10,874 nt of DNA from UBA7236 sp031372705 (GTDB lineage: Bacteria; Bacteroidota; Bacteroidia; Chitinophagales; BACL12). The DNA is taken from the NCBI GenBank assembly GCA_031372705.1, contig JANMLV010000219.1, positions 1 through 10,874 on the forward strand, in the 5' to 3' direction. The position numbers and the translations under genes were made by a program. Each line of letters starts with the position of its first letter. The first letter of the stretch is position 1. The notes under the pieces were generated by a model. The model ran no database searches. It was given only the letters and a program-made list of their open reading frames with translations, and had not been told where the DNA came from. Below, in pieces: positions 1 through 6,472 of the stretch.

Positions 1-54
1 GCTTTGCAACAGGGCTCTTATACCTTTACCGAGATCGGGTTTCTTTTGACTCAT
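1..54 (-). CDS. parB: ParB N-terminus, partial (runs off the window)
   Basis: Reading the minus strand from an ATG at 54-52 gives 18 in-frame codons to the window edge: MSQKKPDLGKGIRALLQS. The short basic lead followed by LGKGIRALL is the usual opening of chromosomal ParB/Spo0J proteins, which bind parS sites, spread on DNA as a CTP-dependent clamp and stimulate the ParA ATPase. The CTP-binding, helix-turn-helix and dimerisation domains lie outside the window. It sits 72 bases downstream of parA on the same strand, the standard parAB order, so the pair is probably co-transcribed. The identification rests on 18 residues plus context; the context makes it fairly safe. Confidence 0.85.
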   Translation of the reverse strand, partial: MSQKKPDLGKGIRALLQS

Positions 55-126
55 GCTAATATTACTTTATAACTGTATGGCCGATACAAATGAATGCACC
101 GGCGTTAATAGTGCTGTTAAATTTAC

Positions 127-939
127 TCAATTCTGATTAACCTTCAGCAATTCGCCGGTATGTTGAGGATTAATTCCGCCGTTGTTCTGTAAGATTTCCC
201 TTGCTAAATTCAAGTAATTTACTGCTCCGGTGCTATCAGCATCATACATAATAACAGGTTTGCCGAAACTTGGTGCTTCACCTAATTTGGTATTGCGGTG
301 AATAATTACATCGAATACCATTTCTGAGAAGTGGCGTTTTACTTCTGTTACAATCTGATTGCTTAAGCGCAAGCGAGCATCGTACATGGTTAGTAAAATA
401 CCTTCAATTTGCAATGGATTATTTAAACGGTTTTGTACAATTTTTATTGTGTTGAGCAATTTGCCTAAACCTTCTAATGCGAAATATTCGCACTGCACCG
501 GCACCAAAACAGAATCGGCAGCAGTTAATGCATTAACAGTAATTAAACCTAATGAAGGAGAGCAATCGATAAAAATATAATCGTAGTTATTTTTTATTTC
601 TTCTAATACAGTTTTGAGAATTCGTTCGCGATTGGGGTGGTTAATTAATTCAATTTCAGCGCCCACTAAATCTAAATGCGAAGGCAATAAATGCAGATTC
701 GGTGTTTCTGTTTCAACAATGGCATCTTTTGCCAATTTATCGTTCATTAAACAATCATAAATATTAACCCTGTTTTCCTTTGGGTCGAAACCGACACCGC
801 TGGTTGAATTCGCCTGTGGGTCAGCATCCACCAATAAAGTTTTGAATTCGAGCACGGCTAAACTTGCCGCAAGGTTGATAGCTGTTGTTGTTTTTCCTAC
901 ACCGCCTTTCTGATTTGCAATCGCTATAATTTTTCCCAT
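127..939 (-). CDS. parA: ParA/Soj chromosome-partitioning ATPase
   Basis: The 270-residue product has the length and motifs of chromosomal ParA/Soj ATPases. Seen: deviant Walker A KGGVGKTT at residues 11-18, with the signature lysine K11; the A' motif VDADPQANST near residues 37-46; and the Walker B region FIDCSPSLGLITVNAL near 123-138. There is no N-terminal helix-turn-helix, so this is the small chromosomal type rather than the long plasmid P1 type. ParA-ATP dimers bind nucleoid DNA, and ParB releases them to move origin regions apart. The ATG at 939-937 puts the Walker A motif at the usual distance from the N-terminus. The gene lies 44 bases downstream of the hydrolase gene and 72 bases upstream of parB, all on the minus strand. 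No clear promoter is visible in the 44-base gap, so read-through from the hydrolase gene is likely. Confidence 0.97.
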   Translation of the reverse strand: MGKIIAIANQKGGVGKTTTAINLAASLAVLEFKTLLVDADPQANSTSGVGFDPKENRVNIYDCLMNDKLAKDAIVETETPNLHLLPSHLDLVGAEIELINHPNRERILKTVLEEIKNNYDYIFIDCSPSLGLITVNALTAADSVLVPVQCEYFALEGLGKLLNTIKIVQNRLNNPLQIEGILLTMYDARLRLSNQIVTEVKRHFSEMVFDVIIHRNTKLGEAPSFGKPVIMYDADSTGAVNYLNLAREILQNNGGINPQHTGELLKVNQN

Positions 940-983
940 CGTTTTGGTTGTTATTTATTGTTGTTATGCTGATTATTGTTCAA

Positions 984-1670
984 TTAAAATTTATACGTTT
1001 TTGTTGCGCCTATTTCCATTAAAATTAATTCCTTATCCTGACTCGAAAATTTCTTTTTAGCCGAATCGTGATCAATTTTAATAAATCCAAACGTATCGAA
1101 ATGCATACCTATTATGGAATCGCATTTTATATATTTGGAGGCAATCATAGCATCATCAATTCCCATTGTGAAATTGCTGCCGATAGGTAAAAATGCAATA
1201 TCAATATCGAAATGCTTACCTAATAGCTTCATATCACTATGCAATGCAGTATCGCCTGCATAATAAAAATTACCCTCACCCGTCTCGAAATAAAATCCCG
1301 CTGCTTGTCCACCGTACGTTCCATCGGGAAACGAACTTGAATGAACCGCGTTCACCATTTTTACGCGACCGAACTCAAAATCCCAAACCCCGCCAATATT
1401 CATCGGGTGGGTGTTATTTACATCATTGCGTTGTGCCCATGCATGTATTTCCCAAACACCAACCACCATTGCACCGGTTCTTTTTGCTATAGCCAAGGCA
1501 TCGGCTATATGGTCATCATGTGCATGAGAAATAAAAATAAAATCTGCCTCAATTGCTTCTACATTAATGCCGGCAGCCAACGGATTGCCCGTAACAAAGG
1601 GATCAAAGAGTATTTTCGCTCCTTTTACTTCAACTAAAAAACATGAATGTCCGTAATACGTTACTTGCAT
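984..1670 (-). CDS. UPF0173-type metal-dependent hydrolase (metallo-beta-lactamase fold)
   Basis: With the ATG at 1670-1668 the product is 228 residues. An in-frame TTG one codon earlier is possible but less likely; TAGG lies six bases before the ATG. Seen: GHSCFLVE at residues 7-14, the strand ILFDPFVTGNP near 20-30, the metal-binding motif HAHDDH at 49-54, further candidate ligands H110, D140 (in GDTALHSD) and H190 (in MHFDTF). This pattern matches the UlaG-like/UPF0173 branch of the metallo-beta-lactamase superfamily, expected to bind two metal ions in the cytoplasm. No signal peptide is visible. The substrate is unknown for most of the family, so no reaction is assigned. It is the first gene of the minus-strand hydrolase-parA-parB run. 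Confidence 0.93.
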   Translation of the reverse strand: MQVTYYGHSCFLVEVKGAKILFDPFVTGNPLAAGINVEAIEADFIFISHAHDDHIADALAIAKRTGAMVVGVWEIHAWAQRNDVNNTHPMNIGGVWDFEFGRVKMVNAVHSSSFPDGTYGGQAAGFYFETGEGNFYYAGDTALHSDMKLLGKHFDIDIAFLPIGSNFTMGIDDAMIASKYIKCDSIIGMHFDTFGFIKIDHDSAKKKFSSQDKELILMEIGATKTYKF

Positions 1671-1764
1671 CAATTACCTAATTATATCGAACCGTAAAAT
1701 TATAACCTTAAAAACGGGCATCACTACAAATGGCAACAAACTTTTAAACAGCAAAAAAAGGCTG

Positions 1765-1773
1765 TGTGGATAA
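1765..1773 (-). promoter_or_regulatory. DnaA-box nonamer (TTATCCACA)
   Basis: TGTGGATAA on the plus strand is an exact reverse complement of TTATCCACA, the strongest DnaA box of E. coli oriC. It lies in a non-coding stretch next to parAB. I found no second exact copy nearby; TGTGGCAAA at 1810-1818 is too divergent. One nonamer can occur by chance in 10 kb, so an origin function is not claimed. Confidence 0.35.
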
Positions 1774-1874
1774 GTAAAACATTATTTTGAGGTTAGGATA
1801 ATATTGCTATGTGGCAAATTTATTGGTTTCCAAACGGTCTGTTTTCCGTGATTTTAAAATTGGTGTTAATCAGC

Positions 1875-1894
1875 AGCCTCAAACCTTTGAGGCT
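1875..1894. repeat. 20-base palindrome (9-base arms, 2-base centre)
   Basis: AGCCTCAAA at 1875-1883 is a perfect inverted match to TTTGAGGCT at 1886-1894, separated by CC. No T tract follows on either strand, so it does not look like an intrinsic terminator. The arms and tight centre would suit a dimeric regulator operator, or a relic of a dispersed palindromic repeat. Confidence 0.5.
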
Positions 1895-2121
1895 AAACCA
1901 ACGGTATCAAAATAATGCACCCATGTGAGCTGAGTAACAATAATGCAATAGCATGCATAGTAGATAAAAAAGTAAGTCGAACTCATGTTTACGGCTATTT
2001 CATTTCAAAACAATCACCATGCTCCTTAACAAGCAATGCAATATCAGCCTATTTGCAAATGAAAATCCTGTTCTTAATATACAACACTATATAAGTCCTT
2101 GAAAAAGGCAATTAATATCAT

Positions 2122-2152
2122 TTTCTGCTTTACAATTCTTTCTTTATATTGC
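2122..2152 (+). promoter_or_regulatory. Weak candidate Bacteroidota promoter for the EF-G2 gene
   Basis: TTTC at 2122-2125 and TATATTGC at 2145-2152 are separated by 19 bases, the same spacing as the better promoters at 4656 and 7387. The -7 element departs from TAnnTTTG, so this is a tentative call. It would give a leader of about 25 bases before the strong ribosome-binding site. Confidence 0.3.
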
Positions 2153-2170
2153 ATCTTCTAACTTAAAACA

Positions 2171-2178
2171 AAAGGAGG
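2171..2178 (+). promoter_or_regulatory. Strong Shine-Dalgarno sequence for the EF-G2 gene
   Basis: AAAGGAGG ends two bases before an ATG at 2181 and five bases before a second ATG at 2184. Spacing favours the second ATG. Such a full Shine-Dalgarno match stands out, since many Bacteroidota genes lack one; it is not seen ahead of parA or guaA here. Confidence 0.75.
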
Positions 2179-2183
2179 ACATG

Positions 2184-4307
2184 ATGAAAACTTTTAACAG
2201 TGAGCACATTAAAAATGTTGTTTTGGTAGGGCATTCCGGCTCCGGTAAAACAACGCTATCCGAATGTATGTTGTTTGAAGCCGGAGCAATAAATCGCCGT
2301 GGCAGTATTGCCGATAACAATACTGTTTCAGATTACAATGAGTTGGAGCATGAGCGAGGGTACAGTGTTTTTAACACGTTAATGCATGTTGAATGGAAAG
2401 ACACCAAGATAAATATTATTGATACTCCCGGTATGGGCGACTTTGTTGGAGAAGTAATTGCAGCCTTCAAAGTGGCAGACACCGGTTTGTTGGTATTAAA
2501 TGCTGCAAATGGTGTAGAAGTGGGCACAGAGTTGATTTGGGAGTATGCCGACCATCTCAAAAAACCTATGATTTTAATATGTAACCACGTAGATGAAGAA
2601 AAATCGGATTTTGATAATACAATTGAACAAGCTAAAGAACGCTTTGGTCGTAAGGTTACGGTAATCCAATATCCATACAATCAAGGTGTCGATTTTAATG
2701 CCATTATAGATGTACATACCATGGTGATGTATCAATTTAAACCCGAGGGTGGCAAACCGGAGAAGTTACCTATTCCCGAATCGGAAATGGCGAAAGCGCA
2801 GCAACTGCACAACGAATTAATAGAAGCAATTGCCGAAAACGATGAAGGATTAATGGAAAAGTTCTTCGAAAAAGGCACTTTAGAGGAAGATGAAATGGTA
2901 AAAGGCATGATGTTGTCTATCCGAAATCATGAGTTATTTCCCGTTTTCGTAGCATCTGCTAAACACAATATGGGCAGCGGTCGTATTATGGGATTTATAG
3001 ATAAATGTTGTCCCGCAGCACCGCACATGCATCCTGAAAAATTAACAAATGGTCAAGATTTGCCATGTAATTCCGACAACCCAGCAATTGCATTTGTATT
3101 TAAAACATTAAGTGAACCGCATTTGGGCGATATGAGCTTTTTCAAGGTTTGTAGCGGGAAAGTTACCACCGGTATGGATTTGACCAATACCAACACCAAC
3201 AACCCTGAGCGCATTACCCAGCTATTTGTTCTACAAGGTAAAAAACGCGAGAACGTTGATGTTTTAAATGCAGGAGATATAGGCACTACCGTTAAATTGA
3301 AAAAAACGCATACCAATAATACACTTGCCGTGAAAGGTCAAGATGTAGCAGTTGAACCGATTCACTTTCCTGAACCAAAAGTACAGGCTGCCATTGAGGT
3401 AGTTAATAAGGGAGATGAAGAAAAAATGGGCTTAGCATTAAATCATATCCACGAAGAAGACCCAACTGTTGAAATTGAACACAACATGGAGTTGAAGCAA
3501 ACATTGGTAAATGCTCAGGGTGAATTGCATTTGCAGGTGCTGAAATGGAAAATTGAGCATTTATATGGTATAAAATTCGAATTTGTAAAACCGCGTATTC
3601 CTTATCGTGAAACCATTCAAAAAGCGGTAAAAACTGATTATCGCCACAAAAAACAAAGTGGTGGCGCAGGGCAATTTGCAGAAGTACATATGATTGTAGA
3701 ACCCTACTATGAAGGAATGCCCGATCCTGCCGATGTGAACGTTCGCGGTCGCGAAGAGCATGATTTGAAATGGGGCGGCAAGCTTGTTTTTTATAACTGT
3801 ATTGTAGGTGGAGCAATTGACACACGATTTTTACCTTCTATATTAAAAGGTGTAATGGATAAAATGCATAACGGTCCGCTAACAGGCAGTTATGTTAGGG
3901 ATGTTCGTGTTAGTGTTTATGATGGCAAAATGCATCCGGTCGACAGCAATGATATGGCATTTAAATTAGCGGGAATGATGGCTTTCAGGAATGCTTTCCG
4001 CGAAGCTGACCCTAAAATTTTGGAGCCGATTTACAATTTAGAGGTTTTGGTTCCCGGCGATTTCATGGGCGAAGTTATCGGCGATTTGCAAACCAGACGA
4101 GGCATTGTTATGGGTATGGACACCGAAGGCCACTACCAAAAGGTAATTGCCAGGGTTCCATTAACAGAGCTATTCGACTATTCATCAACACTAAGGTCGC
4201 TAACACAAGGCCGAGGGAAGTTCAATCGCTCCTTCGCCGAATATGCTCCGGTTCCTTTCGAACTGCAACAATCACTCATGAGTGCGCACAAAGACGAGCA
4301 TGATTGA
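2184..4307 (+). CDS. fusA2: Elongation factor G paralogue (EF-G2 type) with altered GTPase motifs
   Basis: The 707-residue product (708 if the ATG at 2181 is used) has all five EF-G domains: GTPase domain about 8-285, domain II about 300-390, III about 400-475, IV about 478-600 and V to about 690. Seen: P-loop GHSGSGKTT at 16-24; switch I region ERGYSV where EF-G normally has RGITI; G3 DTPGM at 80-84 where the catalytic His of DTPGH is Met; G4 NHVD at 134-137 instead of NKxD; and a domain V signature LRSLTQGRGKF. Family knowledge: Bacteroides EF-G2, a paralogue reported to lack GTPase activity, supports translation during starvation. Inference: this protein is of that type and may translocate ribosomes with little or no GTP hydrolysis. 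It is a single-gene unit between a strong ribosome-binding site and an intrinsic terminator. The housekeeping fusA is expected elsewhere. Confidence 0.93.
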   Translation: MKTFNSEHIKNVVLVGHSGSGKTTLSECMLFEAGAINRRGSIADNNTVSDYNELEHERGYSVFNTLMHVEWKDTKINIIDTPGMGDFVGEVIAAFKVADTGLLVLNAANGVEVGTELIWEYADHLKKPMILICNHVDEEKSDFDNTIEQAKERFGRKVTVIQYPYNQGVDFNAIIDVHTMVMYQFKPEGGKPEKLPIPESEMAKAQQLHNELIEAIAENDEGLMEKFFEKGTLEEDEMVKGMMLSIRNHELFPVFVASAKHNMGSGRIMGFIDKCCPAAPHMHPEKLTNGQDLPCNSDNPAIAFVFKTLSEPHLGDMSFFKVCSGKVTTGMDLTNTNTNNPERITQLFVLQGKKRENVDVLNAGDIGTTVKLKKTHTNNTLAVKGQDVAVEPIHFPEPKVQAAIEVVNKGDEEKMGLALNHIHEEDPTVEIEHNMELKQTLVNAQGELHLQVLKWKIEHLYGIKFEFVKPRIPYRETIQKAVKTDYRHKKQSGGAGQFAEVHMIVEPYYEGMPDPADVNVRGREEHDLKWGGKLVFYNCIVGGAIDTRFLPSILKGVMDKMHNGPLTGSYVRDVRVSVYDGKMHPVDSNDMAFKLAGMMAFRNAFREADPKILEPIYNLEVLVPGDFMGEVIGDLQTRRGIVMGMDTEGHYQKVIARVPLTELFDYSSTLRSLTQGRGKFNRSFAEYAPVPFELQQSLMSAHKDEHD

Positions 4308-4334
4308 TTTGTAAGCAATATTTAACTATTTTCT

Positions 4335-4369
4335 AAAAGTCGCAGGCAACCATCACCTGCGACTTTTTT
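4335..4369 (+). terminator. Intrinsic terminator after the EF-G2 gene
   Basis: AAAAGTCGCAGG (4335-4346) pairs perfectly with CCTGCGACTTTT (4356-4367) around a 9-base loop. The T run extends to 4369. It begins 27 bases after the stop codon. The A tract on the 5' side could also let it work in reverse, but no minus-strand gene ends nearby. Confidence 0.93.
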
Positions 4370-4431
4370 GAGGTGGAATGGGGGCTGTTTAATTAGCTAA
4401 TTAGCAAATTAGCTAATTGGCTCCGGCTGTT
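4365..4431. repeat. Direct repeat copy A (67 bp)
   Basis: This copy runs from the T tract of the terminator through GAGGTGGAATGGGGGCTGTT and an AT-rich TTAGCTAA/TTAGCAAA core to GGCTCCGGCTGTT. It matches copy B at 4547-4621 almost perfectly, except that copy B has one extra 8-base TTAGCTAA unit and a C for A in GTTTCATT. The core is a short self-complementary tandem, prone to slippage. Confidence 0.85.
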
Positions 4432-4482
4432 CAACTCCGCGTATTCGCAACTCCCTCTCTCCGCGTGAAACAGAAAAGGGAC

Positions 4483-4546
4483 CTGCCTAACTCCCGCCGG
4501 CAGGCAGACACAGATCTAACCGATTAAACGGATTAACACGGATTAG
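4483..4546. repeat. Hairpin and CGGATTAA-type short repeats between the two direct repeats
   Basis: CTGCCT (4483-4488) and AGGCAG (4502-4507) form a hairpin around a GC-rich loop containing GCCGGC. From 4520 to 4546 a CGGATTAA-like unit (CCGATTAAA, CGGATTAACA, CGGATTAG) is repeated about three times. These are typical of dispersed intergenic repeats; no gene is visible. Confidence 0.5.
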
Positions 4547-4621
4547 TTTTTGAGGTGGAATGGGGGCTGTTTCATTAGCTAATTAGCTAATTAGCAAATT
4601 AGCTAATTGGCTCCGGCTGTT
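4547..4621. repeat. Direct repeat copy B (75 bp)
   Basis: Near-identical to copy A at 4365-4431, 182 bp downstream, with one additional TTAGCTAA unit. It starts from a T run preceded by GATTAG rather than by the terminator stem, so the repeated block does not include the terminator hairpin. Confidence 0.85.
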
Positions 4622-4655
4622 TCATTGGTGCATTCGTTCTTGTGAACTTTTCAGA

Positions 4656-4686
4656 TTTGCTATTTGTTCAAAAAGTTGTATCTTAC
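4656..4686 (+). promoter_or_regulatory. Candidate Bacteroidota promoter for the 70-residue protein gene
   Basis: TTTG at 4656-4659, a 19-base spacer and TATCTTAC at 4679-4686 match the TTTG / TAnnTTTG layout with two mismatches in the -7 element. The start codon is at 4701, so the leader would be only about ten bases or less, with no Shine-Dalgarno. Confidence 0.6.
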
Positions 4687-4700
4687 CAAAAATTGATTAA

Positions 4701-4913
4701 ATGAATACCAAAGGAAAAGGGCGCCCATCCACCAGAACGGCAAAATTGATAGATGGATTTTATATTGAAGTTTTGAACAAAGGACAGAAGGATAAAGGCA
4801 TCAAAATCAGAAGCAAGACTAAGTCTGAAATGGAAGACGCTGCTAAGCGTTACGCAGGAAGCAAAGATGTTGTAATCCTCGGCGAATACCGCAATGAGGA
4901 ATGGGTTAAATAA
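4701..4913 (+). CDS. Small basic hypothetical protein, 70 residues
   Basis: I do not recognise a named family. The ATG at 4701 gives a 70-residue soluble, lysine-rich protein with no signal peptide or membrane segment. It opens MNTKGKGRPSTRTAKL and continues with GFYIEVLNKGQKDKGIKIRS (residues 19-38), an alternating pattern suggesting beta strands. A lysine/glutamate helix-like stretch follows at about 40-52, and it ends DVVILGEYRNEEWVK. The beta-alpha-beta look, the basic charge and the promoter directly upstream support a real gene. The opposite-strand frame over the same bases (4683-4928) has no such features. It stands alone, between repeat DNA and the small-RNA region. Confidence 0.72.
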   Translation: MNTKGKGRPSTRTAKLIDGFYIEVLNKGQKDKGIKIRSKTKSEMEDAAKRYAGSKDVVILGEYRNEEWVK

Positions 4914-4917
4914 ACCC

Positions 4918-4954
4918 AAATAATCCACTTATTTTTCCAAAAAGAGGATTATTT
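4918..4954 (+). terminator. Stem-loop after the small protein gene, possible terminator
   Basis: AAATAATCC (4918-4926) pairs with GGATTATTT (4946-4954), and the 19-base loop has TTTTT/AAAAA complementarity. It begins five bases after the stop codon. There is no long T run afterwards, so termination is plausible but not certain. Confidence 0.45.
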
Positions 4955-5570
4955 ACTATCACAAACCATATTTAATCGGATAGGTTAAGAATTTTCATAT
5001 TTAACCTTATTAAGGAGATTTTATGCACAGGCAATTCCGGCTTTTGTGACTTGTAATTTTTACTGTCAACAAAACAGAACGTGCATATTCAATAGTTGGT
5101 TGATAATGGAATTCACTGTGCACTAAAATCTTGTCGCAAGAAATCAAATTCATATGAAAATGCAAATGAAATTTTTTACGGCTATAGCCTGATTCGGCTT
5201 AACTTGAAAAGTTAATTTCCTTACTGAAAATAAGCAGAAAAATGGTTTTGGGAGGTATTGTATTAGACCATTTGGGAGAAAAAAAATAAGATAGTTTTGC
5301 AAATGTAAAACCACAAGTAATTGGCTGAAATACCTACTAAATAAGGAGTTACAATTCCTACATTGCTTTTTGCAAAAATAATTTGGGCCTAAAAATCACA
5401 AACATGTTATTGTTGGAAAACTAAAAGATTTTCTGTAACATTTTATGCTGCAAAAAAGCTGCGAAAAAAAATTTGGTAATTTCAAAAAGAAGCGATTACA
5501 TTTGTGTTGTTGTTCTAACAAATAGTATTTAAAATTTGCTTCCGGTATAGCCGGACTCATATAAAGATTT
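4955..5570. other. Gene-free stretch upstream of small RNA copy 1
   Basis: No convincing gene. It holds a hairpin with AGGTTAA (4982-4988) and TTAACCT (5001-5007). A well-spaced AAGGAG (5012-5017) precedes an 8-codon frame at 5023-5049 (MHRQFRLL). Two other tiny frames are 5154-5192 (MKMQMKFFTAIA) and 5242-5289 (MVLGGIVLDHLGEKK). A TCCGG/CCGGA hairpin at 5541-5555 lies 16 bases before small RNA copy 1. The many A/T runs and short frames could be decayed sequence. Confidence 0.4.
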
Positions 5571-5629
5571 GTGTTTTCATGGGGATAGCAGAGGAATCGG
5601 AGTTCTTCCGTGCACTCTGCTTTTTTTTT
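5571..5629 (+). ncRNA. Small RNA copy 1 (diverged, no sigma-54 promoter)
   Basis: This shares the invariant block GTTTTCATGGGGATAGCAGAG with the four downstream copies. AGCAGAG (5587-5593) pairs with CTCTGCT (5615-5621). The upper stem differs from the others: CGGA (5598-5601) pairs with TCCG (5607-5610) around GTTCT, above a 4x4 internal loop. Nine Ts (5621-5629) complete an intrinsic terminator. Unlike the other copies, it has a single GTG instead of GTGTGTG at the 5' end. No GG-N10-GC element lies at the matching distance upstream, so it is either transcribed from another promoter or silent. TTTG at 5536-5539 and TATAAAGATTTG at 5560-5571 are a poor match to the housekeeping promoter. Confidence 0.7.
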
Positions 5630-5675
5630 GTCCCTGCAATTCCAATAGTTTTCGCTTGTTTATCAATAATGAGTT

Positions 5676-5691
5676 GTCCGCTGATGCGGAC
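5676..5691. repeat. GTCCGC/GCGGAC hairpin flanked by ATGAGTT direct repeats
   Basis: GTCCGC (5676-5681) and GCGGAC (5686-5691) enclose TGAT. ATGAGTT occurs on both sides (from 5669 and from 5692), giving a compact repeat-like element. No T tract follows, so it is not a terminator. Confidence 0.5.
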
Positions 5692-5756
5692 ATGAGTTAT
5701 GAGTGAAACCTGCGAGCCTGTTTAGGATGGTTTCAGGCCAACTGAGGTGCGAAGCC

Positions 5757-6204
5757 GGCAGCTGTTCGTGGTTTAGTTTTAAACCTACCGTTTCCGGATG
5801 TTGAATCGGAGCTGTTAATTAGCTACAAGGATTCTACATTACCATTCTGTCGCCCCTACAGGGCTGGATTCCTATGTCGTTTGTCATTTCTACCATACTG
5901 TCGCCCCTACAGGGCTGGATTCGGCAACTGTCCGTGGTTTGGTTTTCAACCTACCGTTTCCGGATGTCGAATCGGAGCTGTTAATTAGCTACATGGATTC
6001 GACGTTACAATTCTGTCGCCCCTACAGGGCTGGATTTGTCTTACCGGGCAAAATTGCTACCAATCTATCGCCCCTACAGGGCTGGATTCCCTAGTTGTCT
6101 GTAGTTTGGTTTCCAACCAACCACATTCCGGATATTGAAACGGAGCCGGTAATTTGCTGCAATGAGTCGACCATACCATACAGTCGCCCCTGCAAGGCTG
6201 GATT
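5757..6204. repeat. Composite tandem repeat, about 2.7 units of 167 bp
   Basis: Units run 5757-5922, 5923-6089 and 6090-6204, the last one truncated. Each starts with a G/T-rich block (GTGGTTT...AACCTACC forming a small hairpin), then TTCCGGAT...CGGAG and GTTAATTAGCTA, and ends with a 24-25 bp box; units 1 and 2 carry a second box. The boxes are at 5847-5871, 5898-5922, 6013-6036, 6065-6089 and 6181-6204, with spacing 51, 115, 52 and 116. Their core is CGCCCCTACAGGGCTGGATT, with GCCC/GGGC able to pair. Units 1 and 2 are close to each other; unit 3 is more diverged. No coding frame is conserved between units. Confidence 0.85.
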
Positions 6205-6440
6205 AGTGTGCCAATGCATGCTTACAAAATTGAATGTGGTGTATGCAACCAAGCACAAATTGCATGGATCTGATTCGCGTCTATTATTGGAATCAAGCGA
6301 TTTAATTGATACTAAATATTTGAAATTGAGGACTTTATGCAAATTATTTGATTATTATGCAATTCTTTGCAAAATTATGGGTGCTTGAGGGTGTAATTCT
6401 ACAAACTTTGCAGCAAAGCAGCGAATTGTTGCAATATTTT
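6205..6440. other. Gene-free stretch upstream of small RNA copy 2
   Basis: AT-rich, no convincing gene. It contains CTTTGC-A-GCAAAG (6406-6418) and ATTG-TTG-CAAT (6425-6435). These inverted repeats are centred about 61 and 43 bases upstream of the predicted RNA start, where an enhancer-binding protein or IHF-like factor could bind. Confidence 0.4.
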
Positions 6441-6443
6441 CAA

Positions 6444-6461
6444 TTGGCACGTAGTTTGCAT
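6444..6461 (+). promoter_or_regulatory. Sigma-54 promoter of small RNA copy 2
   Basis: TTGGCACGTAGTTTGCAT is a near-perfect match to the sigma-54 (RpoN) -24/-12 consensus: GG at 6446-6447, exactly ten bases, then GC at 6458-6459. The conserved RNA 5' end GTGTGTG starts at 6473, about 14 bases after the -12 C, as expected. Transcription would need an AAA+ enhancer-binding protein. Confidence 0.87.
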
Positions 6462-6472
6462 ATTCTATTATT

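Larger units (their letters stand above)
1671..2180. other. Divergent intergenic region between the hydrolase gene and the EF-G2 gene
   Basis: About 510 bases with no convincing coding frame. It should hold the promoters of both divergent units. For the minus gene, TAATTTTA (1702-1695, minus strand) resembles the Bacteroidota -7 element, but the nearest TTTG is 24 bases further upstream, so it is weak. The region also holds a DnaA-box nonamer and a 20-base palindrome, listed separately. From about 1900 to 2100 I see nothing beyond AT-rich spacer. Confidence 0.6.

Noticed and set aside
1811..1828. Sigma-54-like element TGTGGCAAATTTATTGG
   Set aside because: The -12 dinucleotide is GG instead of GC, the -24 element lacks the C of GGCAC, and no RNA or gene begins at the right distance.
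3403..3825. Minus-strand frame of 140 residues within the EF-G2 gene
   Set aside because: It is a shadow of a strongly supported gene; its sequence has no domain signature.
4457..4472. parS-like site (GTGAAACA half)
   Set aside because: Only 11 of 16 positions match the parS consensus and the left half is lost. GGGACACGTGTTCC at 10352 shares only the CACGTG core.
5847..6204. CRISPR array made of the 24-25 bp boxes
   Set aside because: Intervals alternate 51 and 115, the intervening sequence is itself repeated, and no cas genes are present; it is a composite tandem repeat.
6091..6388. Overlapping opposite frames of 83 and 97 residues at 6091-6342 (minus) and 6095-6388 (plus)
   Set aside because: They lie across the tandem repeat and AT-rich spacer, are not conserved between repeat units and show no recognisable motif.
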